Positions 35,283-43,502 of a DNA stretch of 58,074 nucleotides are shown here, piece by piece. The translations under genes were made by a program, and so were the position numbers. The stretch is taken from positions 1-58,074 of the forward strand of contig JAIOYP010000023.1 of NCBI GenBank assembly GCA_021741155.1, read 5' to 3'. The stretch comes from Flavobacteriales bacterium (GTDB lineage Bacteria; Bacteroidota; Bacteroidia; UBA10329). The stretch's first letter is position 1; each line of letters begins with the position of its first letter. The notes under the pieces were generated by a model that was given only the letters and a program-made list of their open reading frames with translations, had not been told where the DNA came from and searched no databases.

Positions 35283-35856
35283 CTTAGTATGTTATATGGA
35301 GGTCATACGAAGTTTCATAGTTGCTTCTCAAGCCTTGAGGATGGCTGTTGAAGTTTCCCCTGTGCTTCTCAAGTCTTGAGGAGGGCTGTTGAAGTTTCCC
35401 CTGTGCTTCTCAAGCCTTGAGAAGGGCTGTTGAAGTTTCCTCTGTGCTTCTCAAGCCTTGAGAAGGGCTGTTGAAGTTTCCCCTGTGCTTCTCAAGCCTT
35501 GAGAAGGTCTGTTGAAGTTTCCCCTGTGCTTCTCAAGCCTTGAGAAGGTCTGTTGAAGTTTCCCCTGTGCTTCTCAAGCCTTGAGAAGGTCTGTTGAAGT
35601 TTCCCCTGTGCTTCTCAAGCTTTGAGAAGGTCTGTTGAAGTTTCCCCTATGCTTCTCAAGCCTTGAGAAGGTCTGTTGAAGTTTCCCCTATGCTTCTCAA
35701 GCCTTGAGAAGGGCTGTTGAAGTTTCCTCTGTGCTTCTCAAGCTTTGAGAAGGTCTGTTGAAGTTTCATGTAAGCTTCACTGAATCCTCAAGGTACTCCA
35801 TGGGTTTCATGGAGGGCATTAACGATTCAAAAAAGAGCCCATGAGTTTCATGGAGG
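35283..35856. repeat. 41-bp phased tandem array with internal palindromes
   Basis: Fourteen consecutive 41-bp units. Eleven (35324-35774) are near-identical and each begins with the palindrome CTTCTCAAG-C-CTTGAGAAG, followed by a conserved ~22-bp segment containing GAAGTTTC. The first unit (35283) and the last two (35775, 35816) have different sequence but keep a GTTTC at unit positions 30-34, exactly in phase; the last two carry CCATGrGTTTCATGG palindromes. 41 is not a multiple of 3, so no continuous frame exists. Bases 35080-35282 and 35857-35907 hold nothing recognised. Confidence 0.88.
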
Positions 35857-35907
35857 GCATTAACGATTCGAAAAGTGGACGGCTCTGTCCATTTGGTTCT
35901 GAATAGG

Positions 35908-35937
35908 AAAGGGTGCGGTGGTTACACCGCGCCCTTT
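35908..35937. terminator. Hairpin terminator near DUF4920 gene
   Basis: 13-bp stem with one mismatch (35908-35920 with 35925-35937), loop GTTA. It lies 25 bp downstream of the minus-strand DUF4920 gene; neither strand has a long T tail. Confidence 0.5.
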
Positions 35938-35961
35938 GTGTTTAAAACCTGGTAGGTTTGA

Positions 35962-36450
35962 TTATTTGATAAGAACCCCCGTAGCCTCGAACGTAATGGC
36001 CAATTCTGGCTCCGTGATGGCATCAATTTCTGCTTGTGTTGCGTTGGCATCTTCGGCCAAGTGCTTGAGGAAATCAACATCAATGGTATCGTACATCGCC
36101 ACGCCTTTCATGGTCATTGTTCTTCCTGCAGCATCTAACGGAACGAAGAATTCATAATCCTTAAACGATACACGCATGCTTTCGCCATTGCCCATATCCA
36201 CTTTCATCCAGCAACCTTTTTTCTGACAGCATTCTTGGATTGTTCCTTCTACAACAAACTCGTTGGTTGAGCTGTCATTCATCAACCCTGCAACTTGTGC
36301 TGGGCTAATGGCTTCAGTAAGTTCAAACTCTTCGCCAAACCAACCAATGTTGGTGGCAGTGGAGTCGGTGGCGTCAGTTGTGGCATCGGTGCTCTGTCCG
36401 CCACAAGCGGCCAATAGGAAAAGGGATACAATTGGAATCAGGTATTTCAT
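35962..36450 (-). CDS. DUF4920 lipoprotein
   Basis: 162 aa. The signal peptide ends in a lipobox (L-L-A-A-C16). A Thr/Asp/Ser-rich linker (about 20-33) leads to a DUF4920-type domain with G-T-I-Q-E-C-C-Q-K-K-G-C-W-M-K-V and V-S-F-K-D-Y-E-F-F-V-P. The three-Cys motif could bind metal; no function is established. A TACTTTTG -7 box lies at 36476-36483. Confidence 0.85.
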   Translation of the reverse strand: MKYLIPIVSLFLLAACGGQSTDATTDATDSTATNIGWFGEEFELTEAISPAQVAGLMNDSSTNEFVVEGTIQECCQKKGCWMKVDMGNGESMRVSFKDYEFFVPLDAAGRTMTMKGVAMYDTIDVDFLKHLAEDANATQAEIDAITEPELAITFEATGVLIK

Positions 36451-36475
36451 GTTTTGTGTTTTTGATTTTCAGTTG

Positions 36476-36483
36476 CAAAAGTA
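36476..36483 (-). promoter_or_regulatory. -7 box of the DUF4920 gene
   Basis: TACTTTTG on the minus strand (36483-36476), full match, 26 bp upstream of the start at 36450; no -33 TTG seen. Confidence 0.45.
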
Positions 36484-36501
36484 GGATTCTCCGAACTTCT
36501 A

Positions 36502-36534
36502 AGACCTGCGAGGTTTTAAAAACCTCGGAGGTCT
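36502..36534. repeat. Dispersed palindrome family 1, copy d
   Basis: AGACCTGCGAGGTTTT paired with AAAACCTCGGAGGTCT, one mismatch. Directly after it (36556-36583) is an ACGAGACTCCTCG ... CGGAGTGACAA stretch, a motif type that also recurs in other bacterial genomes. Confidence 0.75.
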
Positions 36535-36624
36535 GGGCAGGCTGATTAAACAAACGAGACTCCTCGTTCCTCGGAGTGACAAGCGCAACCCAACTTCATT
36601 ATCTTGCGCCATATCCAATTAACT

Positions 36625-38070
36625 ATGACAGCCACCAAACAGCCTTCGCTTCTCCAATCATTTATTCCGCTCATTTTCCTTGTTGCTCTTTTGAGTGCCA
36701 ACGTGGCGTTTTATGGCGATAGCTCCCTAGGTGGAGCTAACCAAATGGCGTTGCTTCTTTCGGCAGGCGTGGCCGCGCTTGTGGCCATGTTTAATGGCGA
36801 TAAATGGGACAAGTTATTTGATGGTGCAGTTTCTAGCATTAGCAGCGCACTACCAGCGCTGATTATTCTTTTGATGATTGGAGCCTTGGCAGGAACGTGG
36901 CTGATAAGTGGCGTTGTTCCAGCCATGATTTATTACGGCTTAGATGTGTTGAACCCTACCATATTTCTATTTGCCACATGTATTGTGTGTTCTATCGTGT
37001 CAATGGCAACAGGAAGTTCTTGGACAACTGTAGCAACTGTTGGTGTGGCTTTGATGGGAATAGGCCGGATTCTCGGTTTTAGCGATGGAATGATTGCGGG
37101 AGCCATCATATCTGGAGCTTATTTTGGAGATAAGATGTCGCCACTTTCAGATACAACCAACCTTGCACCTGCCATGGCCGGAACAGATTTAATCACGCAC
37201 ATCAAACACATGACTTGGACCACCGGTCCGTCTATTACCATTACAGCTTTGATATTTCTGGTGCTAGGTTTTACTTCTGGTTCGGGGGCAAACCTAGAAG
37301 GCGTAGAGTCTCTTCAATTGGCCATTGCATCAAAATTCAACATCAGTTTGTGGTTGTTTCTCGTTCCAATTGCAGTTATCGGATTAATTGTAAAGAAAGT
37401 GCCTGCTGTTCCAGCGTTGCTGGTAGGTTCAATCATGGGAGGGCTTTTCGCCATCATTTTTCAACCTGATGTCATCTTGGGTCTGGCAGCGGAAGGCTCA
37501 AGTTTCTCCAAGGCCGCTTACATGGCGGTTGTTGATGCAATGACAACTGATGTTTCAATAAAATCTGGAAACGTTGTGGCAGATGACTTGCTCACCTCAG
37601 GCGGAATGAACGGAATGCTCGGCACTATTTGGCTCATTATCTGCGCCATGACCTTTGGCGGAATTATGGAAGCAAGCGGCATGTTGGAGCGCATTGCACA
37701 ATCCATTCTCCATTTGGCAAAAACCACAGGTTCGCTTATCGCTGCTACAGCTGGAACCTGTTTGGTTTTCAACGTTACCGCATCCGATCAATATCTGGCC
37801 ATTGTTGTTCCAGGAAGAATGTTTGCCAAGGAGTACGAGAAACGCGGACTTGCACCTGAAAACCTGAGCCGAACGTTGGAAGACAGCGGAACCGTTACCT
37901 CGGCTTTAGTTCCTTGGAATACCTGCGGAGCGTATCACGCGGGTGTTTTGGGCGTGGCAACAGGAACGTATCTTCCGTTCGCGTTCTTCAATATCATCAG
38001 TCCATTGATGACCATTTTATTCGGATATATGGGATGGAAAGTAAATGACCTCAAAAAGGTCGAGTCGTAA
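36625..38070 (+). CDS. nhaC: Na+/H+ antiporter NhaC family
   Basis: 481-aa inner-membrane antiporter with about 11 or 12 helices. Typical NhaC features: M-A-T-G-S-S-W-T-T-V-A-T, G-A-Y-F-G-D-K-M-S-P-L-S-D-T-T-N-L-A and the late S-G-T-V-T-S-A-L-V-P-W-N-T-C-G-A. It likely exchanges Na+ for H+ for pH and salt homeostasis. The ATG at 36625 is chosen over an in-frame TTG at 36604. Confidence 0.92.
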   Translation: MTATKQPSLLQSFIPLIFLVALLSANVAFYGDSSLGGANQMALLLSAGVAALVAMFNGDKWDKLFDGAVSSISSALPALIILLMIGALAGTWLISGVVPAMIYYGLDVLNPTIFLFATCIVCSIVSMATGSSWTTVATVGVALMGIGRILGFSDGMIAGAIISGAYFGDKMSPLSDTTNLAPAMAGTDLITHIKHMTWTTGPSITITALIFLVLGFTSGSGANLEGVESLQLAIASKFNISLWLFLVPIAVIGLIVKKVPAVPALLVGSIMGGLFAIIFQPDVILGLAAEGSSFSKAAYMAVVDAMTTDVSIKSGNVVADDLLTSGGMNGMLGTIWLIICAMTFGGIMEASGMLERIAQSILHLAKTTGSLIAATAGTCLVFNVTASDQYLAIVVPGRMFAKEYEKRGLAPENLSRTLEDSGTVTSALVPWNTCGAYHAGVLGVATGTYLPFAFFNIISPLMTILFGYMGWKVNDLKKVES

Positions 38071-38076
38071 TAAAAC

Positions 38077-38619
38077 TCAGCAGGGAACAGTAATCTTTAA
38101 GCTGAAATAGCTAACCGCGTCATCGACTTTTTGAAAGGAGAATTGAAGCTGATTTCCTGATTTCTTCTTCATATCAATCAATCCCAGACCGGCACCGCCT
38201 TTGGTGGAGAATTTCACCACCGTCTGCTTCATAATCACTCCGTAGAGGAATTTAATCTCCTCATCATTCAGGCTGTTTATCTTCCTAATCTTGTCTTCCA
38301 ACAGGGCCCGTTCATCATTGGCAACCAAATTTCCAATGTTGATCGTGATGTTTTCTTCGTCCTTTCCAACAATGAAAAGTGGATGAAACCCGTAATCATT
38401 TCCGTTTAGCGGATACGAATGCAGTTGAAGGTTTTGTAATGTTTCGATGGCAATGTTGACAATCTTCCGTTTTCTCTGACGGTCAACACCCAGCGCGTCC
38501 AGAATATCTTCAATCACTGGAAGTGTGTCCAATAGTACCTGCTTGTCAACCGTTCCTTCAAATTCATAAAGGATGGCTGCTTTACCAATCAGAGCATATT
38601 TATCAATTCCTAACGACAT
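38077..38619 (-). CDS. SiaB-like protein kinase (DUF6272)
   Basis: 180-aa protein resembling SiaB-family kinases with a degenerate GHKL fold. It has an E59-x-x-x-N63 N-box in N-I-A-I-E-T-L-Q-N-L and a C-terminal G-G-A-G-L-G-L-I-D-M G-box. Such kinases act with PP2C phosphatases and anti-sigma antagonists in some bacteria; none of those partners is adjacent here. Convergent with nhaC, six bases apart. Confidence 0.75.
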   Translation of the reverse strand: MSLGIDKYALIGKAAILYEFEGTVDKQVLLDTLPVIEDILDALGVDRQRKRKIVNIAIETLQNLQLHSYPLNGNDYGFHPLFIVGKDEENITINIGNLVANDERALLEDKIRKINSLNDEEIKFLYGVIMKQTVVKFSTKGGAGLGLIDMKKKSGNQLQFSFQKVDDAVSYFSLKITVPC

Positions 38620-38697
38620 TCCTTAAACGAATTCCGAATCTACTTATTTTGCTTGGTTTGGGTAGTAAAATTTAGCTTAACAGACCAAAGCATTCGA

Positions 38698-40545
38698 CTA
38701 CTCTAACTTACTCATCCTTCGGTTTATTACATTTTCGCCAGAATGCAAGGTGAAAATGTAAAGTCCAGAAGCAAGTTGGCTTGGAACATTAACCTCTAAG
38801 TAATGGAGGCCGTTTGGCATCTGTCCAAAGTCTTGCATGAGCACGATTTTTCCCGAAACATCGGTCAAACGTATCTGTACATTTCCTTTATCAAACAGGT
38901 TGAATTGGACTACAAACTTCTCGACAAACGGATTAGGGTATGCGCTAATAATGATTGGCTCGTTTACAATGTCACTAATTCCAACGCTCGAATCAGGATT
39001 GGAAGTTGGTGCCAACGGAGGGTAAATACCAGCCTGAGCTGCCGCAGTTGCAGCCGTCAAATGATTATCTCCATCGTTTGTTAGCCAACCTGTTCCCCAT
39101 GTGGTTCCAGTATAAGATGCGTTCGTCACATTGGAAACATAAAACCAATCCGATTGTGCCGCCTGTTCAGTTAAATCAAGTATGAGATAGCCTTTCTGAG
39201 TTAGGTCGGCATATTTGATGTGTTGATTAAGAGACATTATCAGGTTCTGCCCAACGGGAATCGGAAAGCTTGCCGAGGTCACGCTCGTTACTACGTATTC
39301 CACGCCAACCGAACCAGCACCAGTACTGGCCACATAATTATCGCTAGGTAAATCGTTTGCCCACGAGGTATGAATATCACCCGTCAGCACAACCGCATTG
39401 TCAATATTGTTTGTTGTCAAATGGTCAAAAAGGCTGTCACGCTCTGCTGGATAACCATCCCATTGATCGTTGTTTACAGGAATTCCGAACGCTCTCAACG
39501 GTGCAACCATTACCTGCTGGCCAATTACTTTCCATTTTGCAGACGAGTTACTCAAGTTGTCATACAACCAATGTCGTTGCTCATAACCCAAAAGACTCCT
39601 TTCGTTATCAGTTCCAGAAGCCTGTTCATCGCGGTCATAGAGTCGCGTATCAAGCATTTCTAAATCGGCCAAATCGCCAAAACTGAATTCGCGGTATCGT
39701 CTAGTCGGATTGTTCTCATCTGGCACGCGAATAGGAAGCCATTCTGTATTGGCCTGAATTCCGTAAGCTTTTCGGTCAACCCACAAGCCCTCTGCACCTT
39801 CGGTATGATTCCCCGCTCCACCAGAATAGGAATTATTTGCAGTCTCGTGGTCGTCCCAAATAATAATGAAAGGATATTGCTGATGAGCCGCACGCAAATC
39901 AGGGTCGAGCTTGTAATGTGAATAACGCATCCGATAATCACTCAAATCAATAATCTCATTAGTTGGTTCATTCGTCCTTCCAGAGATGTTAGAAGAATAG
40001 CCGCCTGTTTCATACTCGTAGATATAATCTCCCAAATGCAAAATACAATCCATGTCATTTCGGGTGGCCATATCCCTATAGGCATAATAAAACCCATGCT
40101 CGTAGCTTTGGCAAGAAACTACTCCAAAACGCAGATGGTCAACTCCTCCAACTGGCGCAGTGTGCGTTCTCCCAATCAACGAATGTGTTCCGTCATATTC
40201 AAAATCGTAATAGTACCAGCTATCAGAAGAAAGACCAGTTACATCAACCTTAATCGTCCAATCAGCGGTTGAATCTGCACTTGCAGTTCCGCTAGCCACC
40301 ACATTGGCAAAAAGCGTATCCGTAGCCATTCTCCAGTTCACATCCACAGCATCAGTGCTGTTTAGCGTAATGCGCGTCCAAATAATAATTGCATCAGGAA
40401 GCGGATCACCAGAAGCAACTCCATGGTAGAATGGTTCCAACGCAGGGTCCAAAGCGTTCCGCGAATTATCCGTTATCTCAGCTTCATTCTGTGCTACTAC
40501 AGCAAACGAAACAAACAAAAGTAAAAAGGTAAAAAGTGATTTCAT
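38698..40545 (-). CDS. PhoD-like phosphatase with T9SS sorting domain
   Basis: 615 aa from the ATG at 40545 (signal peptide ends V-V-A-Q). PhoD N-terminal beta domain (F-Y-H-G-V-A-S-G-D-P), then the metallophosphatase domain with L-H-L-G-D-Y-I-Y-E-Y, W-D-D-H-E-T-A-N-N and L-T-G-D-I-H-T-S-W. The C-terminal ~80 residues (from A-Y-P-N-P-F) are a type A T9SS sorting domain. Probable secreted phosphodiesterase/alkaline phosphatase. With the purple-acid-phosphatase-like enzyme at 21833 this is the second exported phosphatase in the window. A near-consensus TACTTTTA lies upstream. Confidence 0.88.
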   Translation of the reverse strand: MKSLFTFLLLFVSFAVVAQNEAEITDNSRNALDPALEPFYHGVASGDPLPDAIIIWTRITLNSTDAVDVNWRMATDTLFANVVASGTASADSTADWTIKVDVTGLSSDSWYYYDFEYDGTHSLIGRTHTAPVGGVDHLRFGVVSCQSYEHGFYYAYRDMATRNDMDCILHLGDYIYEYETGGYSSNISGRTNEPTNEIIDLSDYRMRYSHYKLDPDLRAAHQQYPFIIIWDDHETANNSYSGGAGNHTEGAEGLWVDRKAYGIQANTEWLPIRVPDENNPTRRYREFSFGDLADLEMLDTRLYDRDEQASGTDNERSLLGYEQRHWLYDNLSNSSAKWKVIGQQVMVAPLRAFGIPVNNDQWDGYPAERDSLFDHLTTNNIDNAVVLTGDIHTSWANDLPSDNYVASTGAGSVGVEYVVTSVTSASFPIPVGQNLIMSLNQHIKYADLTQKGYLILDLTEQAAQSDWFYVSNVTNASYTGTTWGTGWLTNDGDNHLTAATAAAQAGIYPPLAPTSNPDSSVGISDIVNEPIIISAYPNPFVEKFVVQFNLFDKGNVQIRLTDVSGKIVLMQDFGQMPNGLHYLEVNVPSQLASGLYIFTLHSGENVINRRMSKLE

Positions 40546-40671
40546 TAATATGGTTTTAGCGGGATAAAAGTATGCGTTAGGCTCGATTTTCAATTGTTTC
40601 TTTCCATAAACACACTTCTCACCATGAAATGACTACTTTGGTGTTTGAACATTAAACAAAACTACCCTAAA

Positions 40672-40908
40672 ATGAGCAAGCCCGAAATCGCCCAAAAAGC
40701 ACCATATATCGAAAATCTTGAACCAGGCGTTTACGCTTGGTGCGCCTGCGGAAAAAGCAGCAAACAACCCTATTGCGATGGTTCACACAAGGGAAGCGAA
40801 TTCTCTCCAGTAATTGAGAAGCTGACCGAAGCTAAAAAAGTAGCTTGGTGCGGATGCAAGCAAACGAGTGGGAAACCGTATTGTGATGGCACTCACCGCA
40901 ATTTGTAA
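40672..40908 (+). CDS. Double CDGSH iron-sulfur protein
   Basis: 78 aa with two CDGSH-type [2Fe-2S] motifs: C24-x-C26-x8-C35-D-G-S-H39 and C60-x-C62-x8-C71-D-G-T-H75. This is the mini, two-motif class (MitoNEET relatives); the second motif has Thr for Ser. Probably a small redox or Fe-S transfer protein in the cytoplasm. The ATG at 40672 is preferred over a TTG at 40645. Confidence 0.9.
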   Translation: MSKPEIAQKAPYIENLEPGVYAWCACGKSSKQPYCDGSHKGSEFSPVIEKLTEAKKVAWCGCKQTSGKPYCDGTHRNL

Positions 40909-40980
40909 ATCTGCGATCTTTAGGAAAGTCGCACCGCTTCAGCCCTTGTCCCTCGCCTTTCGTCCCCTATCTTAAAATGG

Positions 40981-41017
40981 ACGGCCTCTGATGGTTTCCC
41001 GTCAGAGGCCGTTTTTT
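40981..41017. terminator. Terminator between CDGSH gene and rnpB
   Basis: Perfect 11-bp stem (40981-40991 with 41002-41012), T run on the plus strand. It would end the CDGSH transcript and, with the weaker tail on the other side, also the convergent rnpB. Confidence 0.8.
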
Positions 41018-41335
41018 GCAAACCCGTAAGCCAGATCCTGTTTTAGCCTACCATTTATCTATGCAACCTACCCATCAGGAAAGAGCGAGCCACCCTTAAA
41101 TCCTGACCTATTTGGTCTTGCAGCCCGCAAGGTTTGTCCCATTCCGATGTTACCACCAAAACGCGTGAGCTCTTACCTCACATTTTCACCCTGACCACAC
41201 CGAAGCGTGGCGGTTATTTTCTGTGACACTTGCTGTTGCCAAGGAATTCCTCCCCTAACACCCGCGCTTACGAACGGTACGGTGCTCTGCGCTGTCTGGA
41301 CTTTCCTCCCCCGAAAGAGCGGTAGGCCGATTTGC
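41018..41335 (-). ncRNA. rnpB: RNase P RNA
   Basis: About 318 nt, catalytic RNA of RNase P (type A-like). On the minus strand it starts GCAAATC..., has the conserved GAGGAAAGTCC at 41308-41298 and the ACAGAAA-type core near 41224, and ends CAGGATCTGGCTTA (41040-41027) followed by GGGTTTGC, which pairs with the 5' end (P1). A consensus promoter sits so that transcription would begin at about 41335. Open frames crossing it on the plus strand are spurious. Confidence 0.95.
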
Positions 41336-41339
41336 GCTG

Positions 41340-41368
41340 CAAAGTTAATTTATTGGGCGTGTCCCCAA
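41340..41368 (-). promoter_or_regulatory. Promoter of rnpB
   Basis: On the minus strand: TTG (41368-41366), 18 bp spacer, TAACTTTG (41347-41340), full -7 match. The expected start coincides with the 5' end of P1. Confidence 0.7.
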
Positions 41369-41446
41369 GCTACGCAAGGGGTCGGGTCGTCCGCTATATC
41401 TTTTTTGTGAAAAACAAAAAAGGATGCCGCTTCCACCCCTCACGCA
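41355..41446 (+). repeat. Dispersed repeat family 2, copy B
   Basis: GGGCGT ... GGGTCGGGTCGTCCGC, then the hairpin ATCTTTTTTGT / ACAAAAAAGGAT and GCCGCTTCCA ... CACGCA. It overlaps the rnpB -33 box. The stretch 41447-41484 holds nothing else. Confidence 0.75.
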
Positions 41447-41484
41447 AGCCTTCGGGCAAACGTTCTAGAATCCGAAAATGTGTG

Positions 41485-42468
41485 TCAGCCAATAAGATTC
41501 ACAACCGTAGCCCCAACCCCATATTTATGGAATGCACCATCTTCAAACGAAAGATTGTATTCCGTCAATTCTTTACGAATCGCCTCTTTCAAACGGCCCG
41601 TTCCAACTCCATGAATAAACGTAATTTGAATGTATTTGTGCGTCAGCGCGTGGTTTAGTCGTTGCTCAAAGTGATGCATTTGCGTCAAGAACTTCTCATG
41701 GTCGGGCATGTCCGAAGGGTCCATTCCAAGAATTGTTTCCAAGTGTAAATCCACTTCCTCCTCAAGCGTTGGTAGCATTGGTTTCTGAAACTCTTTAAAT
41801 GTTCTCGAAGGTCGAGAAGCTGGAGCAACAGTAACCTTCTCATTCTCAATCACAACAGAAATAGCCGGATTTTCAATGCCTTCGTAAAGCAGGTAGTTTC
41901 CAGTTTTCACAAAACGAGTAGCCTTAATTTTCAACGCACAAGAGACTGGTTTTCGATTCTCATATCCAGTGGTTCCAAAGAAAACCACATCCACATTCAA
42001 ATTACCAACCGAACCAACGTCCTGTCTTCTTAACGATTGAACAAGCTCATCGGAATTAGGAAGAATCTCACCATGAAAAAGACTAAACCACTCCTCGTTT
42101 TCCTTAGCTGCCACGTTTATCAGAAGATGGTAGTTAGAATTATTCACAAATACCAAATCGAGATCTCCCGTTTCGGGTTTTTCGTTTTTAGTTGAGACAA
42201 ATGCTAACGCCAACTCAGGCAACTGTTCAACCTTAGGCCCCTTTACAATCGGCTTAGCAACCGGTTTTGGTTGAACGACCTGCGGTGCAATAACCTTTGG
42301 TTTTTCAACCACATGGTCACGATTGGCAGGAACAAGTTTACTGATAGGGTAGGAATATTTCAGACCCCATTCATCTTCTACCCGAGCCGTTTTGGAATCA
42401 ATAAATTCGATGATGATGGCTTGACCAACCTCATCTAGAAACCTCACCTTTTCTCCAATTTCAAACAT
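41485..42468 (-). CDS. Smr/DUF2027 domain protein
   Basis: 327 aa: an N-terminal SH3-like DUF2027 region (G-E-K-V-R-F-L-D-E-V-G-Q-A, about 1-50), a Pro/Lys/Val-rich linker (about 52-85), a beta-sandwich middle, and a C-terminal Smr domain (about 240-327) with V-D-L-H-L-E and F-I-H-G-V-G-T-G-R-L-K-E-A-I. Smr domains are nucleases or nucleic-acid binding modules. It lies 3 bp downstream of the DUF2279 gene. Confidence 0.87.
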   Translation of the reverse strand: MFEIGEKVRFLDEVGQAIIIEFIDSKTARVEDEWGLKYSYPISKLVPANRDHVVEKPKVIAPQVVQPKPVAKPIVKGPKVEQLPELALAFVSTKNEKPETGDLDLVFVNNSNYHLLINVAAKENEEWFSLFHGEILPNSDELVQSLRRQDVGSVGNLNVDVVFFGTTGYENRKPVSCALKIKATRFVKTGNYLLYEGIENPAISVVIENEKVTVAPASRPSRTFKEFQKPMLPTLEEEVDLHLETILGMDPSDMPDHEKFLTQMHHFEQRLNHALTHKYIQITFIHGVGTGRLKEAIRKELTEYNLSFEDGAFHKYGVGATVVNLIG

Positions 42469-42471
42469 TCA

Positions 42472-43398
42472 TCAAAAATAGACAGGATGAACTTTGACTT
42501 TCTGAATAGAGTTGAATTCAATAGTAGGAAAGGGCAATTTGATAAGATTCACAGCTTTGAAAATGGTTCGTAGCCATTTTTTATTCGTTCTGATTTTCGT
42601 CAAATCCACATCAAGCGAAAGGTAAAACTGCCGATGGCGAATGAAATTTGGGAGTTCGTTTCCATCGTCATCAAAAGCTGGATTCTCAGTTCCGCCAATC
42701 ATTCCATCGCCACCAAAACCAATCGCCACGTTTATCCAGCGCGGAAACTTGCTTTCTTCTTTTAAGAATGAATGAATGTTGGCGGATAACCAAAAAGTGT
42801 GTCCGTTGTAATCTTTCAACATTTGTGATGCAAATCCATCACCCAACAGATTTGGTCTGTACTGCGCATAACGCGATGGATGAAACGACATTTTTGGCGT
42901 AATCCGTTGCTCATTCCAAGCCAATTCTTGTAGAATAACAGCAAACGAACCTGCAGTATTGACCGTGAAATCGCTGAGCGAGAAACCGTAAGCGGCAGAA
43001 AAACCATCTAAAACTTCAATTCCCGCCATGTAAAAACTTCCCATAAAACCACCAGCCCAGATACTGGTTTCGCGGTTGAAACCTGCCCACCGCATAAGGT
43101 CAATATAGTAGTAGCCAACTGCGTAACACGTAAAGAAATGACCAGCCTTGTCCATTTGCATCCACTCGCGGCTATCGTCAAAAGTTTGGAATTTAGAGCG
43201 TGGTTCGTGCGCGTACCATAGTTCATTCAATCCAGCAACGGTACCTGCCGCAAGGGCAGCGGTTCCACCTCCAAGACCCCAAGCACGTGGTTTGTTGATG
43301 GTGTCCGAATACGTTTTCCAGCTGAGGTGGGTTTTCTGTGCAGAAACGCTTTGCTCAAAACCGATAACAAGCAAGAAAATTATGAGACGCTTGAACAT
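42472..43398 (-). CDS. DUF2279 family envelope protein
   Basis: 308 aa with a signal peptide (ends S-V-S-A-Q), a hydrophobic stretch near residues 42-60 and the DUF2279-like M-D-K-A-G-H-F-F-T-C-Y-A-V-G-Y-Y block. The C-terminal half is beta-rich (F-Y-L-S-L-D-V-D-L-T-K), suggesting outer-membrane or periplasmic location. No function is established. Likely co-transcribed with the downstream Smr gene (3-bp gap). Confidence 0.8.
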   Translation of the reverse strand: MFKRLIIFLLVIGFEQSVSAQKTHLSWKTYSDTINKPRAWGLGGGTAALAAGTVAGLNELWYAHEPRSKFQTFDDSREWMQMDKAGHFFTCYAVGYYYIDLMRWAGFNRETSIWAGGFMGSFYMAGIEVLDGFSAAYGFSLSDFTVNTAGSFAVILQELAWNEQRITPKMSFHPSRYAQYRPNLLGDGFASQMLKDYNGHTFWLSANIHSFLKEESKFPRWINVAIGFGGDGMIGGTENPAFDDDGNELPNFIRHRQFYLSLDVDLTKIRTNKKWLRTIFKAVNLIKLPFPTIEFNSIQKVKVHPVYF

Positions 43399-43423
43399 GG
43401 TGTAAAAATAGGAAGATACAACC

Positions 43424-43481
43424 GCGTTAAGGATGCGAGCAGCATCCTTTTTTGTTTTTCACAAAAAAGATACAATGGACG
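43424..43481 (-). repeat. Dispersed repeat family 2, copy C (partial)
   Basis: Read on the minus strand: GTATCTTTTTTGT ... ACAAAAAAGGAT, then GCTGCTCGCATCCTTAACGC. The 5' GGGCGT half is missing. It fills most of the 43399-43502 gap. Confidence 0.7.
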
Positions 43482-43502
43482 AGCTCGGCCATCTGCAAAC
43501 AA

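Noticed and set aside
35324..35774. CRISPR-like look: repeated 19-bp palindromes with regular ~22-bp intervals
   Set aside because: The intervals are near-identical rather than unique spacers, the unit is only 41 bp, and no cas genes are nearby. It is a tandem repeat array.
41207..41410. 67-aa ORF, and an overlapping 108-aa ORF from 41332
   Set aside because: They cross RNase P RNA and a dispersed repeat; non-coding.
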